DNA of 37,996 nt from Bradyrhizobium sp. AS23.2 (GCF_001908185.1 NZ_LGHM01000206.1:1-37996); one strand, 5' to 3'; shown: positions 7,022-14,925, numbered from the stretch's first letter. Numbers and translations are program-made. Notes: generated from the letters alone by a model not told the origin.

Positions 7022-8518
7022 TCAGCCGACCGACCCTTCGAGCGAGATCGAGATCAGCTTCTGCGCTTCCACCGCGAACTCCATCGGGAGCTGCTGAAGC
7101 ACGTCCTTGACGAAGCCGTTGACGACGAGGCCAACCGCCTCCTCTTGGCTAAGGCCGCGCTGGATGCAGTAGAACAGCACGTCTTCCGAGATCTTCGAGG
7201 TCGTCGCCTCGTGCTCGAACGTCGCCGACGAGTTCTTGGCTTCGATGTACGGCACGGTGTGCGCGCCGCATTTGTCGCCAATCAACAAGGAATCGCAGGC
7301 GGTGAAGTTGCGCGCACCGGTCGCTTTGCGGTGCGCGGTGACGAGACCGCGATAGGTGTTCTGCGACTTGCCGGCCGCGATGCCCTTGGAGATGATTCGG
7401 CTCGACGTGTTCTTGCCGAGATGGATCATCTTGGTGCCGCTATCGACCTGCTGGAAGCCGTTCGAGATCGCGATCGAATAGAACTCGCCGCTGGAGTTAT
7501 CGCCGCGGAGAATGCAGCTCGGATATTTCCAGGTGATCGCCGAACCGGTCTCGACCTGGGTCCACGAGATCTTGGAATTGGCACCGCGGCAGTCGCCACG
7601 CTTGGTGACGAAGTTGTAGATGCCGCCCTTGCCTTCCGAGTTGCCGGGATACCAGTTCTGCACCGTCGAATATTTGATCTCGGCGTCGTCGAGCGCGACG
7701 AGCTCGACCACGGCCGCGTGCAGCTGGTTCTCGTCGCGCTGCGGCGCGGTGCAGCCCTCGAGATAGGAGACGTAGGAGCCCTTGTCCGCGATGATCAGCG
7801 TGCGCTCGAACTGGCCGGTGTTGCGCTCGTTGATGCGGAAATAGGTCGACAGCTCCATCGGGCAGCGCACGCCGGGCGGCACGTAGACGAACGAGCCGTC
7901 GGAGAACACCGCCGAGTTCAGCGTCGCATAGAAATTGTCGGAGGTCGGAACCACCGAGCCGAGATATTTCTGCACCAGCTCGGGATGTTCGCGGATCGCT
8001 TCCGAGATCGGCATGAAGATCACACCGGCCTTCTTCAGCTCGGCCTTGAAGGTGGTCGCGACCGAGACCGAGTCGAACACCGCGTCGACCGCGATCTTGC
8101 GCCGGGCCGGGTCTTCCTCGCCGGGCTTCGGCTCGACGCCTTCGAGCATCGCGACTTCCCGCAGGGGAATGCCGAGCTTCTCGTAGGTCTTCAGAATCTC
8201 CGGATCGATCTCGTCGAGCGAGGTGACCGTCTTCTTCGGCTTCGGCGCCGCGTAATAGTAAATGTCCTGGAAGTCGATCTTGGGATACTCGACGCGCGCC
8301 CAGGTCGGCTCGGTCATGGTCAGCCAGCGCCGATAGGCCTCAAGCCGCCACTGGAGCATCCAGTCGGGTTCGTTCTTTTTCTGTGAGATGAATTTTACGA
8401 TCTCTTCCGACAGCCCCTTGGGGGCCTTTTCGGTGTCGATCAGGGTCTCAAACCCATAACGATATTGATCGACGTCGATGCGCTTCACGCGCTCGACCGT
8501 CTCTTGTACGGCTGGCAT
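7022..8518 (-). CDS. sufB: SufB, Fe-S cluster scaffold subunit
   Basis: This 498-residue core subunit receives sulfur and iron and builds the cluster with SufC and SufD. Family motifs are FETLIDTEKAPKGLSEEIV, VYVPPGVRCPMELSTYFRIN, EGCTAPQRDENQLHAAVVEL, GDCRGANSKISWTQVETGS and HEATTSKISEDVLFY. The ATG giving MPAVQETVERVKR was chosen because GGAGGA lies about six bases upstream; an in-frame TTG eight codons earlier would put that ribosome-binding site inside the gene. The 113-base gap between the preceding desulfurase and this gene is the longest in the operon and may hold a promoter. Confidence 0.96.
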   Translation of the reverse strand: MPAVQETVERVKRIDVDQYRYGFETLIDTEKAPKGLSEEIVKFISQKKNEPDWMLQWRLEAYRRWLTMTEPTWARVEYPKIDFQDIYYYAAPKPKKTVTSLDEIDPEILKTYEKLGIPLREVAMLEGVEPKPGEEDPARRKIAVDAVFDSVSVATTFKAELKKAGVIFMPISEAIREHPELVQKYLGSVVPTSDNFYATLNSAVFSDGSFVYVPPGVRCPMELSTYFRINERNTGQFERTLIIADKGSYVSYLEGCTAPQRDENQLHAAVVELVALDDAEIKYSTVQNWYPGNSEGKGGIYNFVTKRGDCRGANSKISWTQVETGSAITWKYPSCILRGDNSSGEFYSIAISNGFQQVDSGTKMIHLGKNTSSRIISKGIAAGKSQNTYRGLVTAHRKATGARNFTACDSLLIGDKCGAHTVPYIEAKNSSATFEHEATTSKISEDVLFYCIQRGLSQEEAVGLVVNGFVKDVLQQLPMEFAVEAQKLISISLEGSVG

Positions 8519-8601
8519 TCCATCCTCCGCTCGCGGTTTCAAGGACCGCGGTGGATCAAACTTGGACGACTATTACGATGTTTTTCTGCGGAAAGCACGT
8601 G

Positions 8602-8618
8602 CTTAGAACCATTCAAGC
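8602..8618. promoter_or_regulatory. Candidate Irr box (iron control element) upstream of sufB
   Basis: The plus strand reads CTTAGAACCATTCAAGC, an imperfect inverted repeat. The left half fits the rhizobial iron control element half-site TTTAGAA at six of seven positions. The right half fits TTCTAAA at four of seven, with the expected three-base centre. It lies about 84-100 bases before the sufB ATG. Irr is the main iron regulator in Bradyrhizobium and acts on Fe-S and haem genes in its relatives. The match is partial, so this is a hypothesis. Confidence 0.35.
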
Positions 8619-8631
8619 CGTGTTTCGTCGC

Positions 8632-9771
8632 TTAGCCTCTAAGTAGGGTATTACCCAGCTTTCGCCAAGCCTCTAACGCCCTATTGATGTCCTCTAGTTC
8701 GGTGGACCAGCCAAGACTGAGACGCACCGCTCCCTGGGCGACCGCAGGGTCGAACCCCATGGCCGAAAGCACGTGGGACGGCTGGACCTTTCCGGAGGAA
8801 CAGGCCGAGCCTGAGGATACCGCGACGCCTTCGAGGTCGAAGCCGATCACCGCGGTCTCGGCCTTCAGGCCGGGTGCGGTGAACAGGACGGTATTTGGCA
8901 ACCGCCCGACGTCGTCCGAGAAGATTGTTGCGCCAGCGATCGCGCGGATACCATTTTCCAAGCGATCTCTGAGGGTTGCCATCCGGTTCGCATCCTCCGG
9001 CAGAGCCTGAATCGCGACCTTCACCGCCGCACCGAAGCCGGCAATGCCCGCGACATTCTCGGTTCCAGCGCGGCGGTTGAGTTCCTGCCCGCCGCCGCGC
9101 GGCACCGGCTCCAATCCAGCAAGCCCTTCGGCCATGACCAGCGCACCGACGCCCTTGGGGCCGCCGATCTTGTGCGCAGAAAAGGTCGCAAGGTCTGCGC
9201 CGATCGCCCTGATATCGAACGGAATTTTTCCCAGCGCCTGGATCGCATCGACATGCAGGAGGCCGCCGGCCTCGTGAACGATCCGCGCAGCCTCGGCGAC
9301 CGGCTGGAGCGCGCCCGTCTCGTTGTTGGCCGCCATGATGGAGACCAGCGCCGGCGGTCCATCGCTGAGCAGCGCCCTCAAATGGTCGAGGTCGATCACG
9401 CCGGAGCGCGTGACCCGAGTCTCGTCGATCCCATCCGCCGGGAACCGGCCGCCGGCCAGCACCGAAGCATGCTCGACGGCCGAGACCAGTAGCCGCTCGA
9501 CTGGCCGCCCGGCCGGGCCACGAAGGCCAGGCGACAGCGCCAGGGCGTTGGCTTCGGTTCCGGTGGAGGTAAAGACGACGTTTCGCGGCAGCGCTCCCAC
9601 CGCCGCCGCAAGCGTGGCGCGGGCCTCCTCGACCAACCGCCGCGCCTCCCGCCCCTCGGCGTGAACAGAAGACGGATTGCCGATCAGGTCGTACGCGGCG
9701 AGCATCGCGCCTCGTGCTTCATCACGCAGCGGTGTGGTCGCATTCCAGTCGAGATAGACGCGGCTCGTCAT
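8632..9771 (-). CDS. Cysteine desulfurase, IscS/NifS type
   Basis: This 379-residue class V aminotransferase-fold PLP enzyme releases sulfur from cysteine. Motifs are MTSRVYLDWNATTPL at the start, GNPSSVHAEGR, the PLP lysine in FSAHKIGGPKG and the catalytic cysteine in SSGSACSSGKVQPSHVL. The long active-site loop is that of group I (IscS/NifS) enzymes, in contrast to SufS further down the operon. It is the first gene of the suf run, 113 bases before sufB. The ATG was chosen on family grounds. An upstream in-frame start, 27 codons earlier, would add an unlikely Arg-rich leader. No sufE, iscU or Rrf2-type regulator gene sits beside it. Confidence 0.92.
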   Translation of the reverse strand: MTSRVYLDWNATTPLRDEARGAMLAAYDLIGNPSSVHAEGREARRLVEEARATLAAAVGALPRNVVFTSTGTEANALALSPGLRGPAGRPVERLLVSAVEHASVLAGGRFPADGIDETRVTRSGVIDLDHLRALLSDGPPALVSIMAANNETGALQPVAEAARIVHEAGGLLHVDAIQALGKIPFDIRAIGADLATFSAHKIGGPKGVGALVMAEGLAGLEPVPRGGGQELNRRAGTENVAGIAGFGAAVKVAIQALPEDANRMATLRDRLENGIRAIAGATIFSDDVGRLPNTVLFTAPGLKAETAVIGFDLEGVAVSSGSACSSGKVQPSHVLSAMGFDPAVAQGAVRLSLGWSTELEDINRALEAWRKLGNTLLRG

Positions 9772-9774
9772 TAA

Positions 9775-9786
9775 GTAATATATTAC
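9775..9786. promoter_or_regulatory. Perfect 12-bp palindrome over the ribosome-binding region of the desulfurase gene
   Basis: GTAATATATTAC is its own reverse complement and ends three bases before the ATG, where a ribosome-binding site should be. The short AT-rich stretch stands out in a 70% GC surrounding. It could be an operator (for example of an Rrf2/IscR-type repressor) or part of a promoter. No regulator gene in the window points to one. Confidence 0.35.
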
Positions 9787-10123
9787 CTCACATCGCTGGG
9801 CCTGTTCGGCCCGCCTCACCGCCGACATGGGCCGCGGTCGCGCGTTTGGCAACCATGATTCCAGATCCGCGGTCCGCGATGACGCGGCCGTGACAGGCTA
9901 ACATCTTGAGCCCATTGGCTGATGTTCAAGATGCTTGCTTTTTGACCCTCAGCCTATGTTAGAACGCGGCCGTCAAGTCACCGTGCGCCGATTGCGCATC
10001 ACCGCGAGGCGCACGCCTTCTCATCCTTCCATTCGCGCTTTCGTCGGCATCGCTGCCGACGAGGGCCACAATCGGTTGATTGCCGAGGATCACCTCTCCA
10101 GGAAATCAATCAAGAGATCATCG
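9787..10123. other. Divergent intergenic region, desulfurase / hydrolase
   Basis: About 340 bases separate the two divergent genes and must hold the promoter of the suf run (minus strand) and of the hydrolase (plus strand). An in-frame extension of the hydrolase runs upstream to 9935, but its translation (Arg-rich, no family match visible) is not convincing. The AT-richer stretch around 9900-9965 is the likeliest promoter zone. I see no site I can name with confidence. Confidence 0.4.
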
Positions 10124-10771
10124 ATGCCTGAAGTCATTTTCGCCGGCCCCGCTGGCCGCCTTGAAGGCCGTTACCACCCGGCCAAGCAGAAGAACGCGCC
10201 GATCGCGATGATCCTGCATCCGCATCCGCAGTTTCACGGCACGATGAACCATCAGATCGTGTACCAGTGCTACTACGCCTTCGCACATCGCGGCTTCTCG
10301 GTGCTGCGCTTCAATTTCCGCGGCGTCGGCCGCAGCCAGGGTTCGTTCGACCACGGCACCGGCGAATTGTCGGACGCCGCCGCCGCGCTCGACTGGGCGC
10401 AGACTATCAACCCCGAAGCACGTGCCTGCTGGGTCGCCGGCTTCTCCTTCGGCGCCTGGATCGGCATGCAGCTTCTGATGCGCCGCCCCGAGGTCGAGGG
10501 CTTCATCTCGATCGCGCCGCCCGCCAATCTCTACGACTTCTCGTTCCTCGCGCCCTGCCCGTCGTCCGGCCTGATCGTGCATGGCGAGAAGGATGCGGTG
10601 GTGCCGCCCAAGGACGTCAACACGTTGGTCGAGAAGTTGAAGACGCAGAAGGGCATCGTGATCGACCAGCAGGTCATCCCCGGCGCCAACCACTTCTTCG
10701 ACGCCAAGCTCGAGCCGCTGATGGAAACCATCACCGCCTATCTCGACATGCGCCTCGCCAACGTGCGCTGA
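10124..10771 (+). CDS. Alpha/beta hydrolase, small dienelactone-hydrolase/YfhR-like type
   Basis: This 215-residue cytosolic hydrolase has the nucleophile elbow GFSFGAWIG (GxSxG). The acid is probably in VHGEKDAVVPP and the catalytic histidine in IPGANHFFD, which makes a complete Ser-Asp-His triad. The N-terminus MPEVIFAGPAGRLEGRY and HPHPQFHGTMNH are typical of a bacterial family of unknown substrate. The ATG was chosen because family homology begins there. The ribosome-binding site is weak (AAGAGA). The DUF1697 gene follows after eight bases and is probably cotranscribed. Confidence 0.88.
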   Translation: MPEVIFAGPAGRLEGRYHPAKQKNAPIAMILHPHPQFHGTMNHQIVYQCYYAFAHRGFSVLRFNFRGVGRSQGSFDHGTGELSDAAAALDWAQTINPEARACWVAGFSFGAWIGMQLLMRRPEVEGFISIAPPANLYDFSFLAPCPSSGLIVHGEKDAVVPPKDVNTLVEKLKTQKGIVIDQQVIPGANHFFDAKLEPLMETITAYLDMRLANVR

Positions 10772-10779
10772 GGCCTCAA

Positions 10780-11292
10780 ATGGGCTCGTTCGTCGCCCTG
10801 CTGCGTGCCGTGAATGTCGGCGGCACCGGCAAGCTGCCGATGAGCGAGCTCAAGGCGATGTGTGAGGAGCTCGGCTTCGCCGCCGTGCGCACCTACATCG
10901 CCAGCGGCAACGTGGTGTTCACCAGTCGCAAGTCCGAAGCCGCCATCAAGTCCGCACTGGAAAAGCGCCTGCACGCCTACGCCGGCGCGCCGGTCGGCGT
11001 GCTCATGCGCAGCGCCACCGAGATGGCGCAAGTCGCGGCCGACAATCCCTTCCCGAAGGCCCCGCCCAACCGCACGGTTGCGATCTTCCTCGACAAGGCG
11101 CCGGCGGCCGATGCGCTCGCCGGCATCCGGGGCCAAAACAACGAGGAGGTCCGCCTCGGCCGCCGCGAGATCTACGTGCACTACGGCGACGGCATGGGGA
11201 CGTCGAAGCTCGTCATTCCTGCGGCCAAGTCCGGCACCGCGCGCAACATGAACACGATCGCGACGCTGGCGAAGATGGCCGCGGAGCTGTGA
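10780..11292 (+). CDS. DUF1697 family protein
   Basis: This 170-residue protein has the DUF1697 hallmarks: N-terminal FVALLRAVNVGGTGKLPMSELK, then AVRTYIASGNVVF and the C-terminal SKLVIPAAKSGTARNMNTI. The function of the family is not established. It is soluble, with no signal peptide. It starts eight bases after the hydrolase stop in the same direction. Its 3' end faces the SMR exporter gene, with a hairpin between them. Confidence 0.9.
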   Translation: MGSFVALLRAVNVGGTGKLPMSELKAMCEELGFAAVRTYIASGNVVFTSRKSEAAIKSALEKRLHAYAGAPVGVLMRSATEMAQVAADNPFPKAPPNRTVAIFLDKAPAADALAGIRGQNNEEVRLGRREIYVHYGDGMGTSKLVIPAAKSGTARNMNTIATLAKMAAEL

Positions 11293-11294
11293 CA

Positions 11295-11312
11295 GCTCAA
11301 GCCAGCTTGAGC
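11295..11312. terminator. Bidirectional hairpin between convergent genes
   Basis: GCTCAAG (11295-11301) and CTTGAGC (11306-11312) form a perfect seven-base stem with loop CCAG. It lies directly after the DUF1697 stop and overlaps the last codons of the exporter gene on the other strand. There is no long T-run on either side, so termination strength is uncertain. Confidence 0.45.
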
Positions 11313-11620
11313 GCGACAATCCCCATCAGTACGAGCGCGATGCCTGCAAGCTTCATCGCGCTCAAGGCCTCGCCGAACAACACGACGCCCATCAGGAACG
11401 TGCCGGCGGCGCCGATGCCGGTCCACACCGAATAGGCGACGCCGACCTCGAGCACCTTCAAGACGCGCCCGAGCATGAAGACGAAGGCCGCGAGCAGCAC
11501 GAGCGAGGCGATGCTCCAGCCCACGCGCGTGTAGCCCTCCGCATATTTCATCGAGACCGCCCAGCCGACATCGAGCGCGCCGGCGATCACCAGCATAAGC
11601 CAGGCCACAGATGACGACAT
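11297..11620 (-). CDS. SMR-family exporter, SugE/Gdx-like, with Asp in place of the central Glu
   Basis: This 107-residue protein has four transmembrane helices. It keeps the SugE/Gdx motif YSVWTGIGAAG and ends GIVALKLA, as in guanidinium exporters. In SMR proteins the substrate- and proton-binding Glu lies in helix 1 (GLLEVVWA in SugE). Here the segment reads GALDVGWAVSMKYAEG, so that residue is Asp17 (codon GAT). The enzyme may move a different cation or couple protons differently. The start MSSSVAWLML was chosen on topology; an upstream in-frame start would overlap the GST stop. It follows the GST gene by ten bases, so the two are probably cotranscribed. Confidence 0.88.
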   Translation of the reverse strand: MSSSVAWLMLVIAGALDVGWAVSMKYAEGYTRVGWSIASLVLLAAFVFMLGRVLKVLEVGVAYSVWTGIGAAGTFLMGVVLFGEALSAMKLAGIALVLMGIVALKLA

Positions 11621-11630
11621 CGGCGTGCGC

Positions 11631-12308
11631 TCAGGCCGCAAGCTTCAGCAGATGCGCGTCGTGCCGCACCAGGAAGGCGCGCAGCAATTGCGGATAGTCC
11701 GCGCCGACCGCGGAGCGCACGCTCGGACGCTTCGCAAGCTCTGCCCGCCACGCGCGTACCTTCGGCAGATCGGTGAAGATGCCGAGCTCGGTCAGCTCAT
11801 CGAACAGATCGAAATAGCGGAAGATCGGTGCGAACACCGCGTCGACCATGCTGAATTCATTGCCTGCGAAATACGAGCCTCCGCCAAGCGCAGCTTCAAC
11901 CCGCGCGAATTTCGCCGCAAGCGCCTGACGCTTGGTCTCGAATGTCGCCGGATCCGTCGTGGTCTCCAATCCCCAGAGGTCGCCAAGGATCGCAGAACCA
12001 AACTCCATCCAGGCGCGGTGCTCGGCCCGCTTGAGCGCATCCACCGGATGCAGCTCCGCACCGCCCTGCGTCTCCTCGATGTACTCGCAGATCACATTGC
12101 TCTCGAACAGCGCGACCTCGCCTTTGTCCGTCGTCACCACCAGCACCGGCACCTTGCCGAGCGGCGAGAGTTTCAGGAACCAGTCGGGCTTGTTGGCGAG
12201 ATCGATGTCGATCCGTTCGAACGGCACGCCCTTCTCTTTGAGCGCGATCACCGCGCGCTGCACATAAGGACAAAGCTTGTGGCTGATCAGTTTGAGCGAG
12301 GCTGTCAT
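11631..12308 (-). CDS. Glutathione S-transferase
   Basis: This 225-residue protein has an N-terminal thioredoxin-like domain (LKLISHKLCPYVQRAVIAL, with the CPYV motif of omega/beta-like GSTs, and a cis-Pro in GKVPVLV, then ESNVICEYIEE for glutathione binding) and a C-terminal helical domain (FSMVDAVFAPIFRYFDL). The Cys in CPYV suggests thiol transferase or dehydroascorbate-reductase-like chemistry instead of simple conjugation. The start MTASLKL is preferred over an upstream GTG/ATG because homology begins there. It heads a two-gene unit with the SMR exporter, and three copies of a short motif precede it. Confidence 0.9.
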   Translation of the reverse strand: MTASLKLISHKLCPYVQRAVIALKEKGVPFERIDIDLANKPDWFLKLSPLGKVPVLVVTTDKGEVALFESNVICEYIEETQGGAELHPVDALKRAEHRAWMEFGSAILGDLWGLETTTDPATFETKRQALAAKFARVEAALGGGSYFAGNEFSMVDAVFAPIFRYFDLFDELTELGIFTDLPKVRAWRAELAKRPSVRSAVGADYPQLLRAFLVRHDAHLLKLAA

Positions 12309-12329
12309 GACAATGATCCCGGCGGTTGG

Positions 12330-12390
12330 ATGCAACTGCACCCAAGATAGATGCATCTGCATGTATCCGTCAAGATCAATGCATCTGCAT
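12330..12390. promoter_or_regulatory. Three copies of TGCA-N2-TGCA upstream of the GST gene
   Basis: ATGCATCTGCAT occurs twice exactly (12351-12362 and 12379-12390), and ATGCAACTGCAC once (12330-12341). The shared core TGCA-N2-TGCA is symmetric. Centres are 21 and 28 bases apart, close to two and under three helical turns. All three sit in the 97-base gap that must hold the GST promoter. This is the pattern of a multi-site operator for a dimeric regulator. Which regulator is unknown. Confidence 0.5.
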
Positions 12391-12405
12391 CAATCTGCCG
12401 TGACC

Positions 12406-13509
12406 TCAGGGCCGCGCGATCACTCCGCCCGTCATCGGCATCGGCACACCCGTGGTGGCCGGATAGGACAGCGGCAGGCCTTTCAGGCCGCGGGCGGCGA
12501 GGAAGCCGAAGGCTTGCGCCTCGATGGCATCGGAGGCCCAGCCGAGCGTCTCGGCGGCCTCGACGGTGGCCGAGCCCACCCGGTCCCGCAGCATGCGTAG
12601 CATGGTGAGGTTGCGGGCTCCGCCACCGCAGATGATCCAGCTCCGCGGCCGCCGCGGCAAGAGCGGGATGATGCGGGCGATCGCGGCCGCGGTGAAAGCG
12701 GTGAGCGTCGCGGCGCCATCTGCCGGCGGAACCTCGCCGAGCTTGAGCGCAGCAAAATCGTTGCGATCGAGCGATTTCGGCGGCGGGAGCGCAAAGAACG
12801 GCAGCTCCAGCGCCCGCGCGATCCAGGCTTCATCGACCTTGCCGAGCGCTGCGAACTTTCCTTCCGCGTCGAACGCCTGGTTCATGGTGCGGTACATGAA
12901 ATCGTCGAGCAGCGCGTTGCCGGGCCCGGTGTCGCAGGCGATCAGCGTGTCGTTGCCGTCGATATAGGTGATGTTGGAGACACCACCGATGTTGACCACG
13001 ACGATCGGCCCCTCGCGCTCGAGCGAATTGGCGAGCGCCCGGTGGTAGACCGGTACGAATGGCGCGCCCTGCCCGCCGGCCTCGACATCGGCGGCGCGGA
13101 AATCATGCATCACGGGGATATGGATCGCCTTGGCCAGCGCCGGCGCATCGCCGATCTGCACCGTCAGCCGCTTCTCGGGGCGATGCAGCACGGTCTGCCC
13201 GTGGAAACCAACGATGTCGATGTCCTCGGGCTTCATCCGGTTCTGGGCGACGAAGGCGGCGACCGCCTCGGCATGGGCCAGCGTCACCACGCGCTCGGCC
13301 TCGGCCAGGACCCCCGGCCGGGCATCGCGTTGCGGCAGGTGCACAGCCTCGCTCAGCGCCAGGCGCAGCAGATTGCGCTCCGCCGGGCTGTAGGGCCGGT
13401 AGCCGGACGGTCCGAACGCCTTCACATGCTTTCCATCGGTTTCGATCAGCGCGACATCCACCCCGTCAAGCGAGGTGCCGCTCATCAAACCGAGTGCCGT
13501 CAACATCAT
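12406..13509 (-). CDS. anmK: Anhydro-N-acetylmuramic acid kinase
   Basis: AnmK opens and phosphorylates 1,6-anhydro-MurNAc from wall turnover to give MurNAc-6-phosphate in the cytosol. The 367-residue protein has the family start ALGLMSGTSLDGVDVALIE, then GFHGQTVLHRP, DFRAADVEAGGQGAPFVPVYH, VVVNIGGVSNITYI, ACDTGPGNALLDD and the C-terminal ICGGGARN. Two adjacent ATG codons are possible. GAGG lies about ten bases upstream of the first. An in-frame extension to 13632 would run through the likely promoter region shared with tyrS. Together with the amidase, M23 peptidase and PBP1A at the right end it marks a peptidoglycan theme. Confidence 0.93.
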   Translation of the reverse strand: MMLTALGLMSGTSLDGVDVALIETDGKHVKAFGPSGYRPYSPAERNLLRLALSEAVHLPQRDARPGVLAEAERVVTLAHAEAVAAFVAQNRMKPEDIDIVGFHGQTVLHRPEKRLTVQIGDAPALAKAIHIPVMHDFRAADVEAGGQGAPFVPVYHRALANSLEREGPIVVVNIGGVSNITYIDGNDTLIACDTGPGNALLDDFMYRTMNQAFDAEGKFAALGKVDEAWIARALELPFFALPPPKSLDRNDFAALKLGEVPPADGAATLTAFTAAAIARIIPLLPRRPRSWIICGGGARNLTMLRMLRDRVGSATVEAAETLGWASDAIEAQAFGFLAARGLKGLPLSYPATTGVPMPMTGGVIARP

Positions 13510-13547
13510 CGTAGTCAGCCTCGACGCCCCCTGCCCCGACGCCTGAC

Positions 13548-13574
13548 TTGTATCAGAGAAGCACATCTTATAAT
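13548..13574 (+). promoter_or_regulatory. Candidate sigma-70 promoter for tyrS
   Basis: A perfect -10 hexamer TATAAT (13569-13574) lies 15 bases after TTGTAT (13548-13553). The spacing is short of the optimum, so the -35 is tentative. Transcription would start near 13581 and leave a leader of about 88 bases before the tyrS ATG. The leader contains a small hairpin, CCGCA-ACT-TGCGG (13617-13629). Confidence 0.4.
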
Positions 13575-13668
13575 GCCACAGCGCGCTATGCTGCGGCAGC
13601 CCGAAGGGCACAGGTTCCGCAACTTGCGGCAATTACCGTAAACCAGGAACTGTCCGGGTCGCACACAA

Positions 13669-14919
13669 ATGACTGCATTTAAATCAGATTTTCTGCGTGA
13701 GCTGGAATGGCGTGGCTTTATCCATCAAATCTCAGCGCCGGTAGAACCGCTCGACGACCTGGCAAAGCACGGTCAACTGACCGCATACGTGGGCTACGAC
13801 TGCACTGCTCCCTCGCTGCATGTTGGCCACCTACTTTCAATTATGATGCTTCATTGGCTGCAGGAATATGGAAATCGCCCCATCACGCTGATGGGAGGTG
13901 GCACCACTCGAGTCGGAGATCCTTCTGGTCGCGATGAGACGCGCAAACTGCTCACGTATGACCAAATCGAAGCGAACAAGGATGCCATCCGACGCACATT
14001 CAGACCCGAGTTTGTTAGATTTGGAGCCGGCCCCAAAGACGCAATAATGCCTGACAATGCGGAGTGGCTCACCAGACTAAATTGGATTGAGATGCTGCGC
14101 GATATTGGTCGGCACTTCTCCGTTAATCGAATGCTTGCGATGGACTCTGTCAAGCTCAGATTGGAGCGCGACCAAGAGATGAGCTTCATTGAGTTCAACT
14201 ATATGATCTTGCAGGCGTTCGATTTCGTTGAACTCAACAAGCGTTACGATTGCCGTTTGCAAATGGGTGGCTCTGATCAATGGGGGAACATTGTAAACGG
14301 CATTGAACTTGGCAGAAGAATGGGGACTCCCCAACTGTTCGCCTTAACCTGCCCGCTATTGACGACCGCATCAGGCACGAAGATGGGGAAAACCGCATCT
14401 GGAGCGGTTTGGCTAAATGCCGATATGCTTAGCCCATATGATTATTACCAGTTCTGGCGTAACACCGAGGACGCAGATGTTGTTCGCTTCTTGAAGCTTT
14501 TCACTACTCTGCGTCAGCCCGAAATCGCCCGCCTAGCAGCCCTAGAGGGTGCCGAGATCAACGAAGCAAAGAAGATTTTGGCTAGGGAAGCGACCGCTTT
14601 GATGCATGGTAGACTCGCCGCCGAACAAGCCGAACGCACAGCGCAACAAACTTTCGAATATGGAAGTTTCGGTACGGACCTTCCGGTACTGATCGTCTCG
14701 GTTGGCGATTCCCTACCTGCAGCCAACACGCAGCTTGGTTTCTCGAGCTCAAATGCTCAAGCTCGCCAATATATAAAGGACGGAGCAATGAACCTTGGTG
14801 GCCGCGTCGTGACCGACCCTCAATATCGCTTAAGGCGCGAAGACTTCGATGACGACGGTCGCGTATTGCTGAGCACGGGTAAGAAGAAGAGAGGGATCTT
14901 AACGTTAGGTTCGGAGTGA
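13669..14919 (+). CDS. tyrS: Tyrosyl-tRNA synthetase, low-GC and probably acquired
   Basis: This 416-residue class I synthetase charges tRNA-Tyr. The HIGH motif is HVGH (in SLHVGHLLSIM), the KMSKS motif is KMGKT (in GTKMGKTASGAVW), and tyrosine-binding segments include LMGGGTTRVGDPSGRDE and QMGGSDQWGNIVNG. A C-terminal S4-like RNA-binding part follows (ARQYIKDGAMNLGGRVV). Three 60-base lines sampled inside the gene have 48, 50 and 48% GC, against about 70% in neighbouring genes, and its codons often end in A or T. Directly after its TGA, in the same frame, lie codons for LGKKKHVLIKPA and a stop, which look like the end of a native tyrS. This supports replacement of the native gene by a transferred one. 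Confidence 0.93.
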   Translation: MTAFKSDFLRELEWRGFIHQISAPVEPLDDLAKHGQLTAYVGYDCTAPSLHVGHLLSIMMLHWLQEYGNRPITLMGGGTTRVGDPSGRDETRKLLTYDQIEANKDAIRRTFRPEFVRFGAGPKDAIMPDNAEWLTRLNWIEMLRDIGRHFSVNRMLAMDSVKLRLERDQEMSFIEFNYMILQAFDFVELNKRYDCRLQMGGSDQWGNIVNGIELGRRMGTPQLFALTCPLLTTASGTKMGKTASGAVWLNADMLSPYDYYQFWRNTEDADVVRFLKLFTTLRQPEIARLAALEGAEINEAKKILAREATALMHGRLAAEQAERTAQQTFEYGSFGTDLPVLIVSVGDSLPAANTQLGFSSSNAQARQYIKDGAMNLGGRVVTDPQYRLRREDFDDDGRVLLSTGKKKRGILTLGSE

Positions 14920-14925
14920 CGACAA

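Noticed and set aside
4893..8386. Long open frames on the plus strand across the suf genes
   Set aside because: They are antisense to sufD, sufC and sufB, rich in Arg, Asp, Gly and His, and show no family motif. They are a by-product of high GC at third codon positions.
9935..10123. N-terminal extension of the alpha/beta hydrolase
   Set aside because: The 63 extra codons are Arg-rich, carry no signal peptide or domain, and family homology begins at the later ATG.
11618..11633. Guanidine riboswitch before the SMR exporter
   Set aside because: Only ten bases separate the GST stop from the exporter start, which leaves no room for an aptamer.
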